64,000 nucleotides of DNA from Ascarosepion bandense (GCA_037127315.1 JBBBDQ010001921.1:32501-96500), one strand, 5' to 3'; shown: positions 41,233 through 52,859, counted from the first letter of the stretch. Numbers and translations: made by a program. The notes: generated from the sequence alone by a model not told the origin.

Positions 41233-41998
41233 AATCATTTCACCCCGAGCAAGGCAGAAACGCCACTGATGTGCAGGGGGTTACATAAGTGTAGAAAGAT
41301 TAATTAGAAAAGAGTGAGGAGTACAAGCTAGTTAGAAAGGAACAATAGAAAACTGAGAAAGCAGGTGCAATGACAGGTACATGGGCGGAGAGAAAGGGAA
41401 GCTTATACAGGGGAGGGGAGAGAGAGCTAGAGGCCAGTGGTTAGTAGGTGAGTATTAACTTTGCTTTTAAATTTCTGGAGGTCGTAGCCGTCAGGAAAGC
41501 AAGAATACGGGAGTGAGTTCCACAGGCGGGAAGTGCGAGAGAGGAAGCTGCAGGAGTAGAATTGTCGTCTGCGTTTGGCTAACCTGACTGTGAATGGGTG
41601 GGACCCAGTTGCCAGTCTGGTTGAACGGGTAAACACCTGTTGAGGAGGCATCAGTGACTTAAGCTCATCCGAGCAGAAGCCATGAAAGTATTTATAGAAG
41701 AGACAGAGGGAGGCCACATTTCGACGATGGGAAAGTGGCTGCAGACGAGTCGCCAGATCAGTACCTATCACATTACAGACTCTCCTTTGGAGCTTGTCAA
41801 GAACACTGAGGAGAACGGCAGGGGCACCTGACCATAAATGGCAGCAGTACTCCATGCACGGACGGATGGTTGACTTGTATATATGCAGGATGGATTCAGG
41901 TGGAAAAAACATCCTGGATCGACATAGTGACCCAATCTTCTTAGCAGTAGATTTTGCTATGGATTCAATATAGTGCTTCCATTTGAGGTCTGAACAAA
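41207..41998 (-). pseudogene. Jockey/CR1-like LINE, 5'-truncated
   Basis: Minus frame (complement of 41427-42035) with DLKWKHYIESIAKSTAKKIG, FFPPESILHIYKSTIRPCME, LSHRRNVASLCLFYKYFHG and SRLWNSLPYSCFPDGYDLQK, ending KVNTHLLTTGL, slightly extended versus HLLSH. The 3' UTR, tail complement (accccgagcaaggcag) and poly(T) 41207-41232 are intact. Codon-level divergence from the 39351 copy is sizeable, so it belongs to a different subfamily. Confidence 0.85.
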
Positions 41999-42207
41999 AC
42001 TGTGCCACCAGGCCAAAAGAAGAAATGGTAACCATCTATCTTATAATTAAACTTAGCTATCGACAATTTCTTTATCTACACATATCACAGTATTCCTTAC
42101 ATCAAAACAACACATTTTTATTTACCATTCTCGCTACACCCACCATAATACCTCAGAATCTCTTTCAAGTCCTAACTAGTTCTTTTATATACAATGCTTG
42201 ACTGTAG

Positions 42208-42806
42208 CTTTTTTTTTTTTTTAATCATCTCACCCCAAGCAAGGCATTCCACTGCCACTATTGCGCATGGGACTACATAGGGGAAGGTAAAGAGAAGGAG
42301 TGGTTAGACATAGGGAATGTCAGGAGGAAGGTGACAGATGAGTAAGGATAGCGAGGATGTGGGTTGGGCAGATGGGAAGAGTGTTTTTTTTTAATCATCT
42401 CACCCCAAGCAAGGCATTCCACTGCCACTATTGCGCATGGGGCTACATAGGGGAAGGTAAAGAGAAGGAGTGGTTAGACATAGGGAATGACAGGAGGAAG
42501 GTGACAGATGAGTAAGGATAGCGAGGATGAGGGTTGGGCAGATGGGAAGAGTGCTTGATAGAATGGGAGCAGGTTAGTGTGTTAGGAGGTGTCTATTGAC
42601 CTTACATTTAAACTCCTGGAGATTGTAGCCATTGGAGAAGCAATCGTTTGGAAGAGAATTCCACAGTCGGGAAGTTTGAGGAAAGAAACTGTTGGAGTAG
42701 AAGTTACGGCTGCATTTTATCCGTTTCACTGTAAAAGGGTGGGATCTAGTTGCTAATCTAGTATCTCGTTCAAATTCGTATTTAGGGGGCACCAGTGATC
42801 TAAGTA
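42208..42806 (-). pseudogene. Jockey/CR1-like LINE end with duplicated 3' UTR
   Basis: Only the last ~72 codons remain (complement of 42574-42792: RDTRLATRSHPFTVKRIKCS, SRLWNSLPNDCF, CKVNRHLLTH). The 3' UTR plus tail is present twice in tandem: taatcatctcaccccaagc at 42222 and 42392, offset 170 bp, nearly identical. Confidence 0.85.
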
Positions 42807-42809
42807 GCG

Positions 42810-43600
42810 GGAGAAAAATAAAAACAACAATTTAAAAATCTAAACCCTAATGTGTATTTAGAATATGAGAATCTATTTACAAGAAACTTAATAAAATAGT
42901 AATAATAATTTTTAAAAATTCACAATCCTTAATTCTGGCAGAAAACAGTTAATTGGAAGAAATTAACGCCGGACTTTAATGATATAAACCACTTATTAGT
43001 CAGACCCCTCGCTCAATCACCTACTCATTCAAACACAAAAATCACACCTGAAATATGAAAGGTGTTCCGCATCCACCAGAAAACTGACATCTCTAAACAC
43101 CTAAAGGGGGAGGGAATGGGTAATTAAACTAAAGAAAGTGGGGTTAGAAATAAAACAGGACAGTGAACTTATATCCTCTAAGTAAACTTTGAACTAAAGA
43201 CGAAAACAACCCTAAACTAACCTAATTCTGGACTCGGCTGCCAATGTTCAATCCATTTAGAACACTATCCTAATGTCTAACGGGCATCATAATGCCACTT
43301 TAAAGAAGTCTCTCTTACTTGACAAAACACGAAAGAGTCACCCACCTTTTGCTAAATTCTGATGGTGGGGGAACCGCCGCCTTTCCATCCTAATCTTGAC
43401 TGTAAACCAATGCTTAAAGAATAAGATCAGTTGGGAAGAAATGAACTTCTCACATTCCCCCCACCCCAGATTTTCTTCTGGCGTATCATCCATAAAAAAC
43501 TCTCAAACTGCCTGGCAAGAAAAAAGAACACAGTTGACTGAATTTTCCAAGCCCACTGAACAAAGATTTTTTCCGACCAAAAAGGCCCTTTGAATCACCA
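42810..43600. other. Unassigned, possibly continuing the Tx1-like LINE
   Basis: No motif I can name. Lies downstream of the RT remnant in its own orientation. Confidence 0.3.
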
Positions 43601-44440
43601 ACCTCATCATTATTGAGACATTTCAGCCCAGGCATCTAAAGCTATATGAAGGCCTCCTGCTTCATAAGACCGATTCTGTCTATCATATCATCTTCAATGG
43701 ACCTTTAACTAAAATGTAATATGATGCTTTAACTAAAATGTAATATGACGCTTGGACGTCGAAGAGGACATCTATGGCCCATAAGAGGTGTTGCAGAGCA
43801 ATCCAACATTCCCGATGGAAAGAGCCTCCGCCATGGTGTAAGCATGGGGGGGGGGGGGTCCTCCTTACACTAGTGTTTGTCCTGAATAATCCTGCCCTTC
43901 AGAGCACAAGTCTGCTCAGAGCCAATCAAGCAAGAGAGCACAGCCTGCAAATAGCTCGCTTAGATCTTGGCTAAAATCTTCAACTCTCTATTTAATATTC
44001 TCAAAGGTGGAAAGTTACCTATTCCATCTCCACTGTTCTTGTCTTTGCATGGCAACCTAATCACACCCCTGGTGGAGCATTGAGGTAAAGACTTTTGATT
44101 CTTCCACCTGTTGTTAATAAGCGCCAGCAAAAGAACAAGGACAGGCAACTACTTCAACTAGAGTTTGTAAGGTAGACCATCTAAACCCGGAGATTGGTCA
44201 CGGCCAACCAGATTTCCAGCTCTCTAATAGGACCCTCGCACTCAGCCACTTTGATGCGGGAAATCTGGCTAAATAGGAGTTGGACTGAGAAGTGCTCAGA
44301 CTGGACTCTCTAATGAATAAATCCTGAAAATATTCACAGAAAGCCTCACATATACTCGCGTTTTTAGTCATGGTCCGATTATCCGGCAACATGGCACACG
44401 CGATATGTCAATGAGATGCATTCCTAACTTTCTCTATTCT
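43600..44440 (-). pseudogene. Tx1/L1-like LINE reverse transcriptase remnant
   Basis: A third LINE clade. Minus pieces are MLPDNRTMTKNASICEAFCE and FQDLFIRES near 44330-44392, the linker ahead of the reverse transcriptase. Then come NNRWKNQKSLPQ, RGVIRLPCKDKNSGDGIGNF and NRELKILAKI near 43960-44120 (RT box 1-2 region, usually RPITLLNTDYKILAK-like). Next is CLIGSEQTCALKGRIIQD near 43880-43930, typical of the LIG-x-EQ-x-AV-x-GR-x-I-x-D block, and finally KGPLKMI near 43690. Stops and frameshifts occur throughout; the YADD box is not seen. A poly(G) run lies at 43848-43857. Confidence 0.7.
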
Positions 44441-44471
44441 TCACCTCAGAAGACATCTTTTTAAGTACCAG

Positions 44472-44980
44472 GTATATGCATTGTGGTGCAGTGGATATCA
44501 GCTCGGAATGACAAATCGGAGTGCTGAGTTCAAATTCTAGTTGAATTCCTTGCATTCACTTACGTGCAAATACCCTTGAGAAAGGTATTAATCTGTCTCT
44601 TCCATCCAGTTATGGATTAAATAACAGGACAGATTGGGTTCTATAGCCTTGGTTGGCAACCAGTCTACTGCAGAAAGCAATGGCAACCTACTGCGGGATA
44701 ATCTTCTGTTTAGTCAGTCATGTCTCTTTCGAGACATGATCCCCCAAGCGTGTATCACGTATGGCACTTAACTGACTGACGAAATAAACATAAATTGGCA
44801 ACACAATTAAATCTTCTACTGGACATAAAGTGGGGGACCAGTTTTCTATTGTTATGAAGTAATAAACTGATCCCCCACTAATTATACTTAATATAATCTA
44901 TCTCTTCTCCTATGAGTTACATAGCAGAATAGATTTGGTCCTATAGCCTTGGCTGGCAACCAGTCTACTGCAGAAAGCAA
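44472..44980 (+). repeat. Family T tRNA SINE, body-hairpin-body
   Basis: Head with tgtggtgcagtggatatc and gagttcaaattctag. Body 1 ends at 44781, the hairpin lies at 44826-44877 (one mismatch), and a shortened body 2 covers 44882-44980. Same layout as 40262-40855. Confidence 0.8.
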
Positions 44981-45114
44981 CCAAACTAATGGCAAGAGGG
45001 AGAATATTTTTGTGTCCAACTAAAAGTGGCAAGAAAAATTAATTATTAGCACAAACAGATGAGTAAAATTAACAATACAAAAATTCCTTTCTAATATAAT
45101 AAAAACCGTTGTAT

Positions 45115-45160
<46 letters not shown>

Positions 45161-45162
45161 GG

Positions 45163-45711
45163 TGTTACGCTCATGGAGAGCGAGAGAGAGAGAGAGACAA
45201 TAGCAAGTCAGCGTCGACTCAATTCATTCTCTTCTTTTACGAGCATTTATTAAATCTTACTACCAGTTCTGAAAGCTCTTGCCGCGTTCACAAATCTTTT
45301 GAGAAAAATCTAACCAGCAACACAGTAACAAAAACGGGGACAGAAATTCAATCTTCCCCTCGTAACAACTCAAACGTACGTTAGCTCACGAATCTCCCCC
45401 AAATCCGAATCCCCGTAAGATAAAAAAGGAAAAAGAAAGAAAAGCAACGGCCTTTATTCAAGGAGCAATTTTTCGGCATTGGTCACACTAGAGACGCGAA
45501 GGCAAGAATCATTTGCATAACTTGATGCACATAGCAGTTTTTGTGCTTACAACTTTTAATTAGTTTAAACACATGTATTCTTATCGAAGTTCTACATGCC
45601 AGACCAAGACGAACTCTCTTTTTCGAGAATAAGGCAAGTCCTGTTAACCATTTCTGCCACATATTATTATTTTATTTGTAAACGAATTATTTCGCGATCT
45701 AGGCTTCTAAC
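45163..45711 (+). mobile_element. Putative LTR (549 bp) of an LTR retrotransposon
   Basis: Starts TGTTACGC and ends CTTCTAACA, so the termini form TGTTA/TAACA. It is followed at 45714 by tggtgtcttcgggcaattgg, in the place and style of a tRNA primer-binding site. A (GA)n tract lies near the 5' end. A related LTR start is at 15705 (minus). The internal coding region is not found. Confidence 0.6.
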
Positions 45712-46034
45712 ATGTGGTGTCTTCGGGCAATTGGGAATAACTGATTTTTGCGTTTTTTAATACGCTCACGTAACGAGGAAATTGAAATTAAAATATGGAA
45801 AAGACCCAGACATAACGTGGAGTATAATGAAAACGGCTAAGCCTAACAACGGTGACAAAATATGTAGACTGTTCCAGGAAGACAAGTTAGCTATTATGTT
45901 TATTCCCAAACAAAAATGAATTACTAAATAAATGAAACAACAGAAGTTATGACTAAGTGTAACCATAAAATACCTGTTAGTGGTCATTCAACCATTTATG
46001 AAAACGTTATAACTTCTAATTTTGAGAATTACGC

Positions 46035-46244
46035 GTCCAAAAATAATCCCTGACGCGAGAAAAAAAGAAAAACGGTAAAAACTAAAAATCAGTTCTTGTA
46101 AATAAAAATCGCCCGAAGACACCATATGAAACTTAGGCCCCGTAATAACTCGTTTACATATGAATAATATTCAAAAGTTCTATTGTGAACACTTCTTAAT
46201 ACAACTGTGTACTTTTATTAATTTTATTATGACCAAAAAGTAAT

Positions 46245-46250
<6 letters not shown>
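46035..46250 (-). mobile_element. Inverted partner of the LTR end and leader
   Basis: Minus strand reads aaacgagttattacggggcc ... tatggtgtcttcgggcgatt ... gaactgatttttagttttta, aligning with 45685-45765 of the plus LTR/leader. The two leaders face each other. Confidence 0.6.
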
Positions 46251-46283
<33 letters not shown>

Positions 46284-46978
46284 CTCTCAAATATTGTGCC
46301 ATCTTTTGTTTTTTGGGGGTTTTTTTTTTACAGCAGGGGGTACACTCGTAACAAGAGAATATACTAAAATTCGAATTCTACTAATATTCGTTTTTTGGGG
46401 TTTTTTTTTTCTCTTATCCACCCTTCCAATATTTAATTTTATACTTTATCTCTTCTTTTTTAGCTCGGACGATCACCGTATTCGGTTCGATTTTTGATTT
46501 CGTTAATAAGGCATATTCTTTATCTCTATGTAATTGTATCTTCCACATCGTGTGAATTTATGTATTTATTTCAGTATATTTAAACAGATTTTTTTTCTCT
46601 ATCTGGTCATTTAACTAACCATCCATCTTCACATTATTATCGCGAAAAATCTTTTTCTATGGTTTTATAATTTATTTTAAATGTTTAGACAGTTTTTTCC
46701 CAATATTTACTTGAACCATTTACACATTAACTGGACATTCAGTTATTTGTGGACGACTTTATTCTAGAAATGTTTCCTCTTCTTCTTCTATGCAACCAAA
46801 AACAAAAACATCTTGCATTCTAATAACGTAGCAAGCAAAGACTAGGACACAGGCCAAGGTCTAATCAACCTTGGCTGGGTCAACTTGAGTAAAGGACCGA
46901 AACCGTCAATGAACCCGGGTAACATCACTGACGTGTCCTAACCGCATCTAAAAGATGTATATTTCAAAACATATTTCT

Positions 46979-47009
<31 letters not shown>

Positions 47010-47640
47010 GAAACTTGTTAACTTAAAACATATCAAAAGAAATACGACAATGAAAAATAAAGTTCGACCAAACGACGATCAAAGAAACAAATAAAGTTCG
47101 TCGAAGAAAAAAAAAAAGTGGTGGTGCTGAAAGATAAAAAAAAGTGTTTAAAAAGTAATAAACTTGAAGAACTAAAAAAAAAACGTAAGTGTAGAAAAAT
47201 AAATAAATAAAAGTCGGTCGGAAATGAAGAGCAAAAATGAAAAAGACAAATTTTCTACAAACGTCAAAAATCTTTTAATTTTTTTAAGTTCTTATCAGTT
47301 TGTATATCCTTTTTTTAAATAAAGTGTAAAACTATAAACGTAAATAAATTATAACAAAACCAATAGTCTGGTAAAAACTTTATCAAAGAAAAGATTAAAA
47401 TAATTATGACTGCCAAAGCCAAGGAAAAAAAAACAACTAAAAATATATACTTCTCAAAAATATTTCCTACATAAAGGTAAGAAGACATTTAGTGGTTATG
47501 GTGTTGTGGTGATACCGAGCAAAAGCGATGGACCGGATGTTTGCTCTAGAACGACCAGAATGAAAATGACCAAAAGTCGTCTGTGTGCAGGTGGATCCGC
47601 GCAAATATTCCGGTTGAAAAATAAAAATTAATCAAATATT
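46251..47640. other. No supported feature
   Basis: (TA)n at 46253-46280, poly(A) at 46985-47009, and generally A-rich text. Unusually many short A runs. Confidence 0.5.
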
Positions 47641-47990
47641 AAATTTCCATTTCGCGAGCCTACGCGAATTTTATTTATCAGACAATGGGAAGCCCAGAAT
47701 CAAATACAAATCCCAAACGAGCTGCTGTGATCCAAAGGGAAGATATAAAAAGCGGATACAGACAGACCCCAGCAGGCATACCTCGAGGAGAAGTGTAATC
47801 AATATCCCCTTGACCTACTTACTGACCTAAGGAGCGACTACATCAAAGACATTCCTCACTTACACGCTCCTTTCATTCCTAAGCATTAATTCTCTTTCAG
47901 CTTATTTGTCATGAACATTTTAACCACCGTTGGACCTATATTCAAGTATTACTTTAATTGTAAAAACATTAATTGATATGTGTATATATA
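47640..47990 (+). promoter_or_regulatory. Possible LTR or promoter island
   Basis: GC-richer text with gatataaaaagcgg (TATA-like, 47744) followed by gacagaccccagcaggc and later gtatatataaaaatg. The layout resembles 55779-56204 but sequences differ. No termini or duplicate found. Confidence 0.3.
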
Positions 47991-49510
47991 AAAATGTAAT
48001 TTTTCAACTCAAGTTGCTTTTCTTGATTTTATTATCATTTCATAACTTATAGTGGGCTATCTACCACAAGGCCAAATTCCATTAACCTGCAACAGTATAC
48101 AACTACCCTTCACTAGAATGGACTCCCACTACAAATGGGATAACAATAAGCAACCCACTATAGTGTCTTCATTGAGCTTATCTTTCACCATTATGAGGGC
48201 GGTATTCCTGGCCGTTATATATAGAAAGTATTTCTGCCACACCGTCTATAAATAACTATATAATCGTCTTGTATGTGCCTTCCCCTTCTTTTGTTAGTCT
48301 GCACGACCATTACGTCCTGCCAATGCCTCACAAATAATGACCTATTCTGTTTTGATAGCTTGGAAAGAGGTGAAAAGATACATGGTTTCAGTGAGACAAT
48401 GAAAGAAAAAAGAGAAATTAGAAGTGTTTAACATCTAAGTGAAATGAAAAGTTGGCAATTTCAGATCTTTTCATTTGTACCCACTTCTTAAAATAAAGAT
48501 GAGTATTCATACTTATGATGACTAGTACAATATTTTGTTAAAGTTGTTAAGCTCAAATATTTAATGACGTAATAGGAAAATTTCTATGGATTTTTATTTT
48601 CAAAGAACTCTCCATGAGCTTATTTAATCATTAATTTAAGAATTAAGATTCATCGGAATATTAAAATATAAAGACCATGAAATTTTCAGAGATTAAAGCT
48701 AGTATATATTTATTTACAAAACCCTGGTTTTATACTACACCTGATCTTTTATTTGTCAATTTAGGAATATGTGGCAAAATAAATATTGAAAACAACAACC
48801 AGCAAGTGAATTGTGGCTCTCCCAGCCGGTATTTCAATCCAGAGTCGTTCCTTCTCGAGTTCTGTCTCAAAATCACACTAACAGACGTTTCCAACTGTGA
48901 ATGTTGCTCCACGCACCCCGCACTGGGAAAAATTAGTTGGTTTTATATCTGTCCATATACCCATAATCCTTTGCGTCTTCATGCGATCCCATAATGCATT
49001 GCATCTTTATTGTATAAAAATGCAATGCAAGTCCCCCTTATTCTTTTACGTTATCTGGCCGAGGCTGGATTATGGCAGAGCAGTAAGTGCTTTTTTTTTC
49101 TCCTTCATTTTAATTGCAGTAGCTTTACATGCTAAGCAAATACGGACTCTTTTTTGGCGGGGACAAGGCAAGTCGCAAACAGTTGTGCTCGTCCCAGGTT
49201 CTCATGTCTACCACAGAATAATAACAGTAATGTCTGCACTACTCAATGTCCTGGGCAAGGTATTCAAAAACTTTACTGACCTGCACAACTGATACACCTG
49301 TCTCCACTTAAACATGTATTTGACATGATTGTATTACACACCTGCTAGAACAAAGATGAATAAATCTTTTCTGTAGAAAAGGCATATAAATTTAATAAAA
49401 TGACAAGCAAACAAATCCAATAGGGCATTTGTGATGAGAATGTAAAAATAAAATTGCCCATATAAAGGATCTATGTGGATGTGCATTTTGGTGATATCGA
49501 TATCTGCTCG
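47991..49510. other. No supported feature
   Basis: Open frames at 48052, 48677 and 48897 have no recognisable domains. Confidence 0.5.
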
Positions 49511-49515
49511 TCATT

Positions 49516-49647
49516 CGTGGTTGAGAGGTCTAAGACATGCCAGATCACATGCTAGCTTCCCCTATGTGGATAGGGGTCACAGGTTTGAATCCTGCTGAAT
49601 AACACACATTTTCATAACAAAAATTTATTATAAATAATCAGGCTGGT

Positions 49648-49650
<3 letters not shown>
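49516..49650 (+). repeat. Class II (Leu/Ser-like) tRNA-derived SINE, copy 1
   Basis: tggttgagaggtctaagac (D-arm/A-box), a long variable arm cccctat/ataggggg-type hairpin with gtgg loop at 49558-49575, and acaggtttgaatcctg (T-arm/B box). No matching acceptor stem, so not a tRNA gene. Confidence 0.7.
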
Positions 49651-49651
<1 letters not shown>

Positions 49652-49679
<28 letters not shown>

Positions 49680-49680
49680 C
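49652..49680. repeat. (TA)n microsatellite
   Basis: Pure TA tract after the SINE tail. Confidence 0.95.
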
Positions 49681-49819
49681 TTATATTTGCTCTATATGTA
49701 TTTATATGCATATATGTTTAGAGCTCTCTTAGAGAGTTATCCTACCACTGTATGTACAGTGTACGCCTTTGGATTCTTCTATACCCACACTGCATGCTGA
49801 GATATATATTACTTAATGA

Positions 49820-49868
49820 AGATGAACAAAACTTGGTTATAAACAACCGACAATTTGAAATGATTTGT
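49820..49868 (+). repeat. ACCGACAATTT dispersed repeat, copy 2
   Basis: cttggttataaacaaccgac and aatttgaaatgatttgtttga, as at 50190. Confidence 0.65.
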
Positions 49869-49919
49869 TTGAACATTATTTTTGATCGATATTCATATGT
49901 AAGTAGTTCTGTTTATAAT

Positions 49920-50058
49920 CAAACAGTATTATAGATTTATTTCTAATTTTTATTACAAAAATGTGTGTCTTTTGGCAGAATTCGAACCTGCGACCCCTAT
50001 CCACATAGGGAAAGGCACCATGTGATCTGACGTGTCTTGGACCTCTCAACCACAAATA
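49920..50058 (-). repeat. Class II tRNA-derived SINE, copy 2 (inverted)
   Basis: Minus strand reads tggttgagaggtccaagaca, variable arm ccctat/ataggg, cgcaggttcgaattctgcc. The B box is better kept than in copy 1. The tail (acacatttttgtaataaaaa) matches copy 1, so the two lie tail to tail about 270 bp apart. Confidence 0.7.
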
Positions 50059-50154
50059 ACAATCAGTCTAAACAAAGTCAAATTAAGTCTATAACACAAT
50101 TTTCAAATTCATCGTAATAACCATCTCTGCTCTGAAATGTATCGTAATGTCAAC

Positions 50155-50420
50155 AAATGTAAACATGTTATGCAAATTAACGAAGATTAATGAAACTTAG
50201 TTATAAACAACCGACAATTTAAAATGATTTGTTTGACTATCTGCTCAGAATGAAAAATTGGAGAGTCAAATTCCAACTCAAGTTGAATTTGTTGCATTCA
50301 TTTTTAGGTGCAAATACCATTAGGAAAAGTATTAATCCATCTCTTCTCCCTCCAGCACTGAGTTAAAATAGCAAGTCAGATTGGGTTCTATAACTTTGGT
50401 TGGCAACCAGTTTACCTTGC
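50155..50420 (+). repeat. ACCGACAATTT repeat joined to a 5'-truncated family T SINE
   Basis: 50155-50235 matches 13925-13992. From 50239 it continues as SINE T (gctcagaatgaaaaattgg ... tggttggcaaccagtttacc). Confidence 0.65.
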
Positions 50421-51280
50421 CTGGAGGATAAAGGGGTCTGCATAAAAAGACAAGTTTCAGAAATATTGGCAATCTCCTTGTTAATGAGGCGTTGTCAGTG
50501 GCCTATCCACCATTGGGTGCAATGGAGTTTAGGATTTTAGGGAAGACCTATTAATCATCATTCTGAAACATTGAAGCCACTTTGTTAAAGAAGATTTTTT
50601 TTTTTTTAAATTATTGAAATCTACAATCTTGGAATTATTTCGAACTTTTGTTCTTGTCTTGGTTGATATACATGTTATAAAAGATACATTTCGACCAAGT
50701 ATTATCTCATTGATTATTGCAAAATATCCTGTGAAATCAATTATTGTTCTTTCATGTTTGAATTTGGTTTGTCACTACCAAGTTCAAGAATCGAACTCAT
50801 GAGTACTAGATGATACTAACACATGTATAATCAGTTACTGTATTCACTATGCCACCGTCCTGAAGATGATCAGAGGGTACTTGGTCGAAATGCTGTCTAT
50901 TATAACACCTCTATCAACCAAGGTTAGAACAGAAGTTCGAATTTCAAGGTTATTAAAAATTACTCATCTCGGAAATAAATACAAGCAATGACTAGTGAAA
51001 TCTATGCCTGGAAGAATCAAAGATGTCATAAATGTTTGGGTAGGAGCAAGTAAAAATTAATTCTAGTTTATTTTTTTCTTTTTCCTTTTTTTTTTTTATA
51101 ATGAATTCAATGAAATTCTCTTCACTATCAGCTTATTCCATATTTTCTTTGTTACCATAACTATTAACTGCCATTCGAGAAAATTGGAACTACTTTAAAA
51201 AAAAAACAATACTACTTATTAGAAGAAAAGGTATTCTAATTTTTTTGTCAATGAGTTTTATAATCTTTTCATCAACATCT
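50421..51280. other. No supported feature
   Basis: AT-rich with poly(T)/poly(A) runs. cctgaagatgatcagagg near 50861 is reminiscent of Penelope-like element ends but too short to call. Confidence 0.4.
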
Positions 51281-51282
51281 AA

Positions 51283-51986
51283 ATCTAAACTTATTTATAA
51301 ATGGAACTTTGTGTGTGTGTGTGTTACCTGTAGTCTCCGAAATGGCTGAACCGATTTTATTGAAAATTTACACAATTGTTCTATAAGCGTGTGCGAGTGT
51401 TCTTAGCTAGCTTTTGTGTCGAGGTACCCCTGATAAATATCAAATTGATAATTGAAAAAATCTGGTTATAGAAGGAGTGGTCTGATTTTAATCATATTTG
51501 ATACACTCATAGACAAAGACATACGAAATGATATTCAAAAGTTTCAAGTTTGTAGTTCTTACAATAGTGCAGAAAATCAATTTATATATATATATATAAG
51601 GCAAGATGTTTGTGTGTGTCTGTTTATCTGCCTGTATATCTGTATTTTTTTTTCAGCCCTTTTATTTTAGTTTTTGTTTTGGGTTTGGCTCTAAGTAGGT
51701 ATAATTGTAGTTCTTAGTCTCAGCCATGATACCATTTACTCAGAGGACTTATTTAGCCTTCAAAATTCAGTTTACGACGAAAAAACTTATTTAATATCGA
51801 TACCCGGAAATCAAAATTTGACTTACATCCATTCATTTTTCTTTCAGTCTACGGTTTTGCTTTAACTGGAAACAACTATTGCTTTTTAGTCTTTCGTGCC
51901 AACGTCCAAAGAGTCTGAGCTCCAGGACCATGGATTAGTTTTAAAGCTTTCATTACAGCCAAGCAATGTTGGGCTATACTGCTAGT
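51283..51986 (-). repeat. D1 dispersed repeat, copy 8 (full-length)
   Basis: aatctaaacttatttataa to ggctatactgctagt. (GT)n is short (51311-51325), TA tract at 51583-51597. Confidence 0.85.
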
Positions 51987-52084
51987 TATCCTATAATTTC
52001 TTTCATATTATTTAAAAAATTTTATATCAATATTTTGAATAATTTAATTTAAGGTATATTTTTCCTGATTCCTTGGTCACATAA

Positions 52085-52290
52085 ATTTAAGTGTCCTACT
52101 TGATTGGTGTCTAGGTCCCACCCTTTTACCATTGAAAGTTAAATATAACTGCCAGTTCTACTTCAGCAGTTTCTTTTCTTGGACTTCATGTCTGTGGAAC
52201 TCCCTCCTGTTTACTTGCTTCCCTGATAGCTACAATCTCCAGAAATTTAATGTCATTTGCAATCTTTTATCGTATTGAATACATTTATCT
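52085..52290 (+). pseudogene. Jockey/CR1-like LINE C-terminal fragment
   Basis: Plus text gtctaggtcccacccttt ... ctgtggaactccctcctg ... tgatagctacaatctccag, matching the last ~65 codons of the family. Degenerate and tail-less. Confidence 0.65.
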
Positions 52291-52460
52291 TTTATTCCTG
52301 CTTCAGTATCCAGACTTTTCTCTCACGGTAACTCTTGTGTATAAGTAGCAGACCCACCTTGATTGGAGTAAACATTAAATATGTTATTGGCTTACAAAGT
52401 GGGGGGGGGACCTTTTTGTAAATAGAATGCGGATCAGAATGTTGAAGTCATCGTCCTGAA

Positions 52461-52850
52461 TTATTTTTTTATTTTTTTATTTTTTTTAATTGTATCACCC
52501 CGAGCCGAGCAAGGCGGTAATGCCACTGATGTGCAGGGGGCTACGTAATAGTGAGAAGATTGGAAAAGAGAAAGCCGGAAACCACATCCTAAACAGGGAG
52601 CAAGGGATGAGACTCTTAACCTGTTCAATAGACATGGGTGGAGTGTGAACCGGGCGATAGATCTATCTACTCCAATTGAAAAAAATACAAAGTGAGAAGA
52701 TTAGAAAAGAGAAAGCCAGAAACCACATCCTAAACAGGGAGCAAGGGATGAGCCTCTTAACCTGTTCAATAGACTTGGGTGGAGTGTGAACCGGGCGATA
52801 GATCTATCTACTCCAACTGAAAAAAATGAGAAGATTGGAAAAGAGAGATC
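52461..52850 (-). repeat. Modular SINE (M), two modules plus partial third
   Basis: T-rich start, tail complement, and accacatcctaaacagg at 52581 and 52722 (spacing 141, with a deletion). A third module is cut at 52850. Confidence 0.75.
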
Positions 52851-52859
52851 CAATTACAA

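Noticed and set aside
43848..43857. Poly(G) run as a G-quadruplex or regulatory site
   Set aside because: A single homopolymer in a decayed LINE; more likely slippage.
48677..49292. Overlapping 105- and 131-residue frames as genes
   Set aside because: No recognisable domain and the composition is typical of surrounding non-coding DNA.
49516..49600. Functional tRNA-Leu/Ser gene
   Set aside because: No pairing acceptor stem and poor anticodon loop (no U33); better read as a tRNA-derived SINE.
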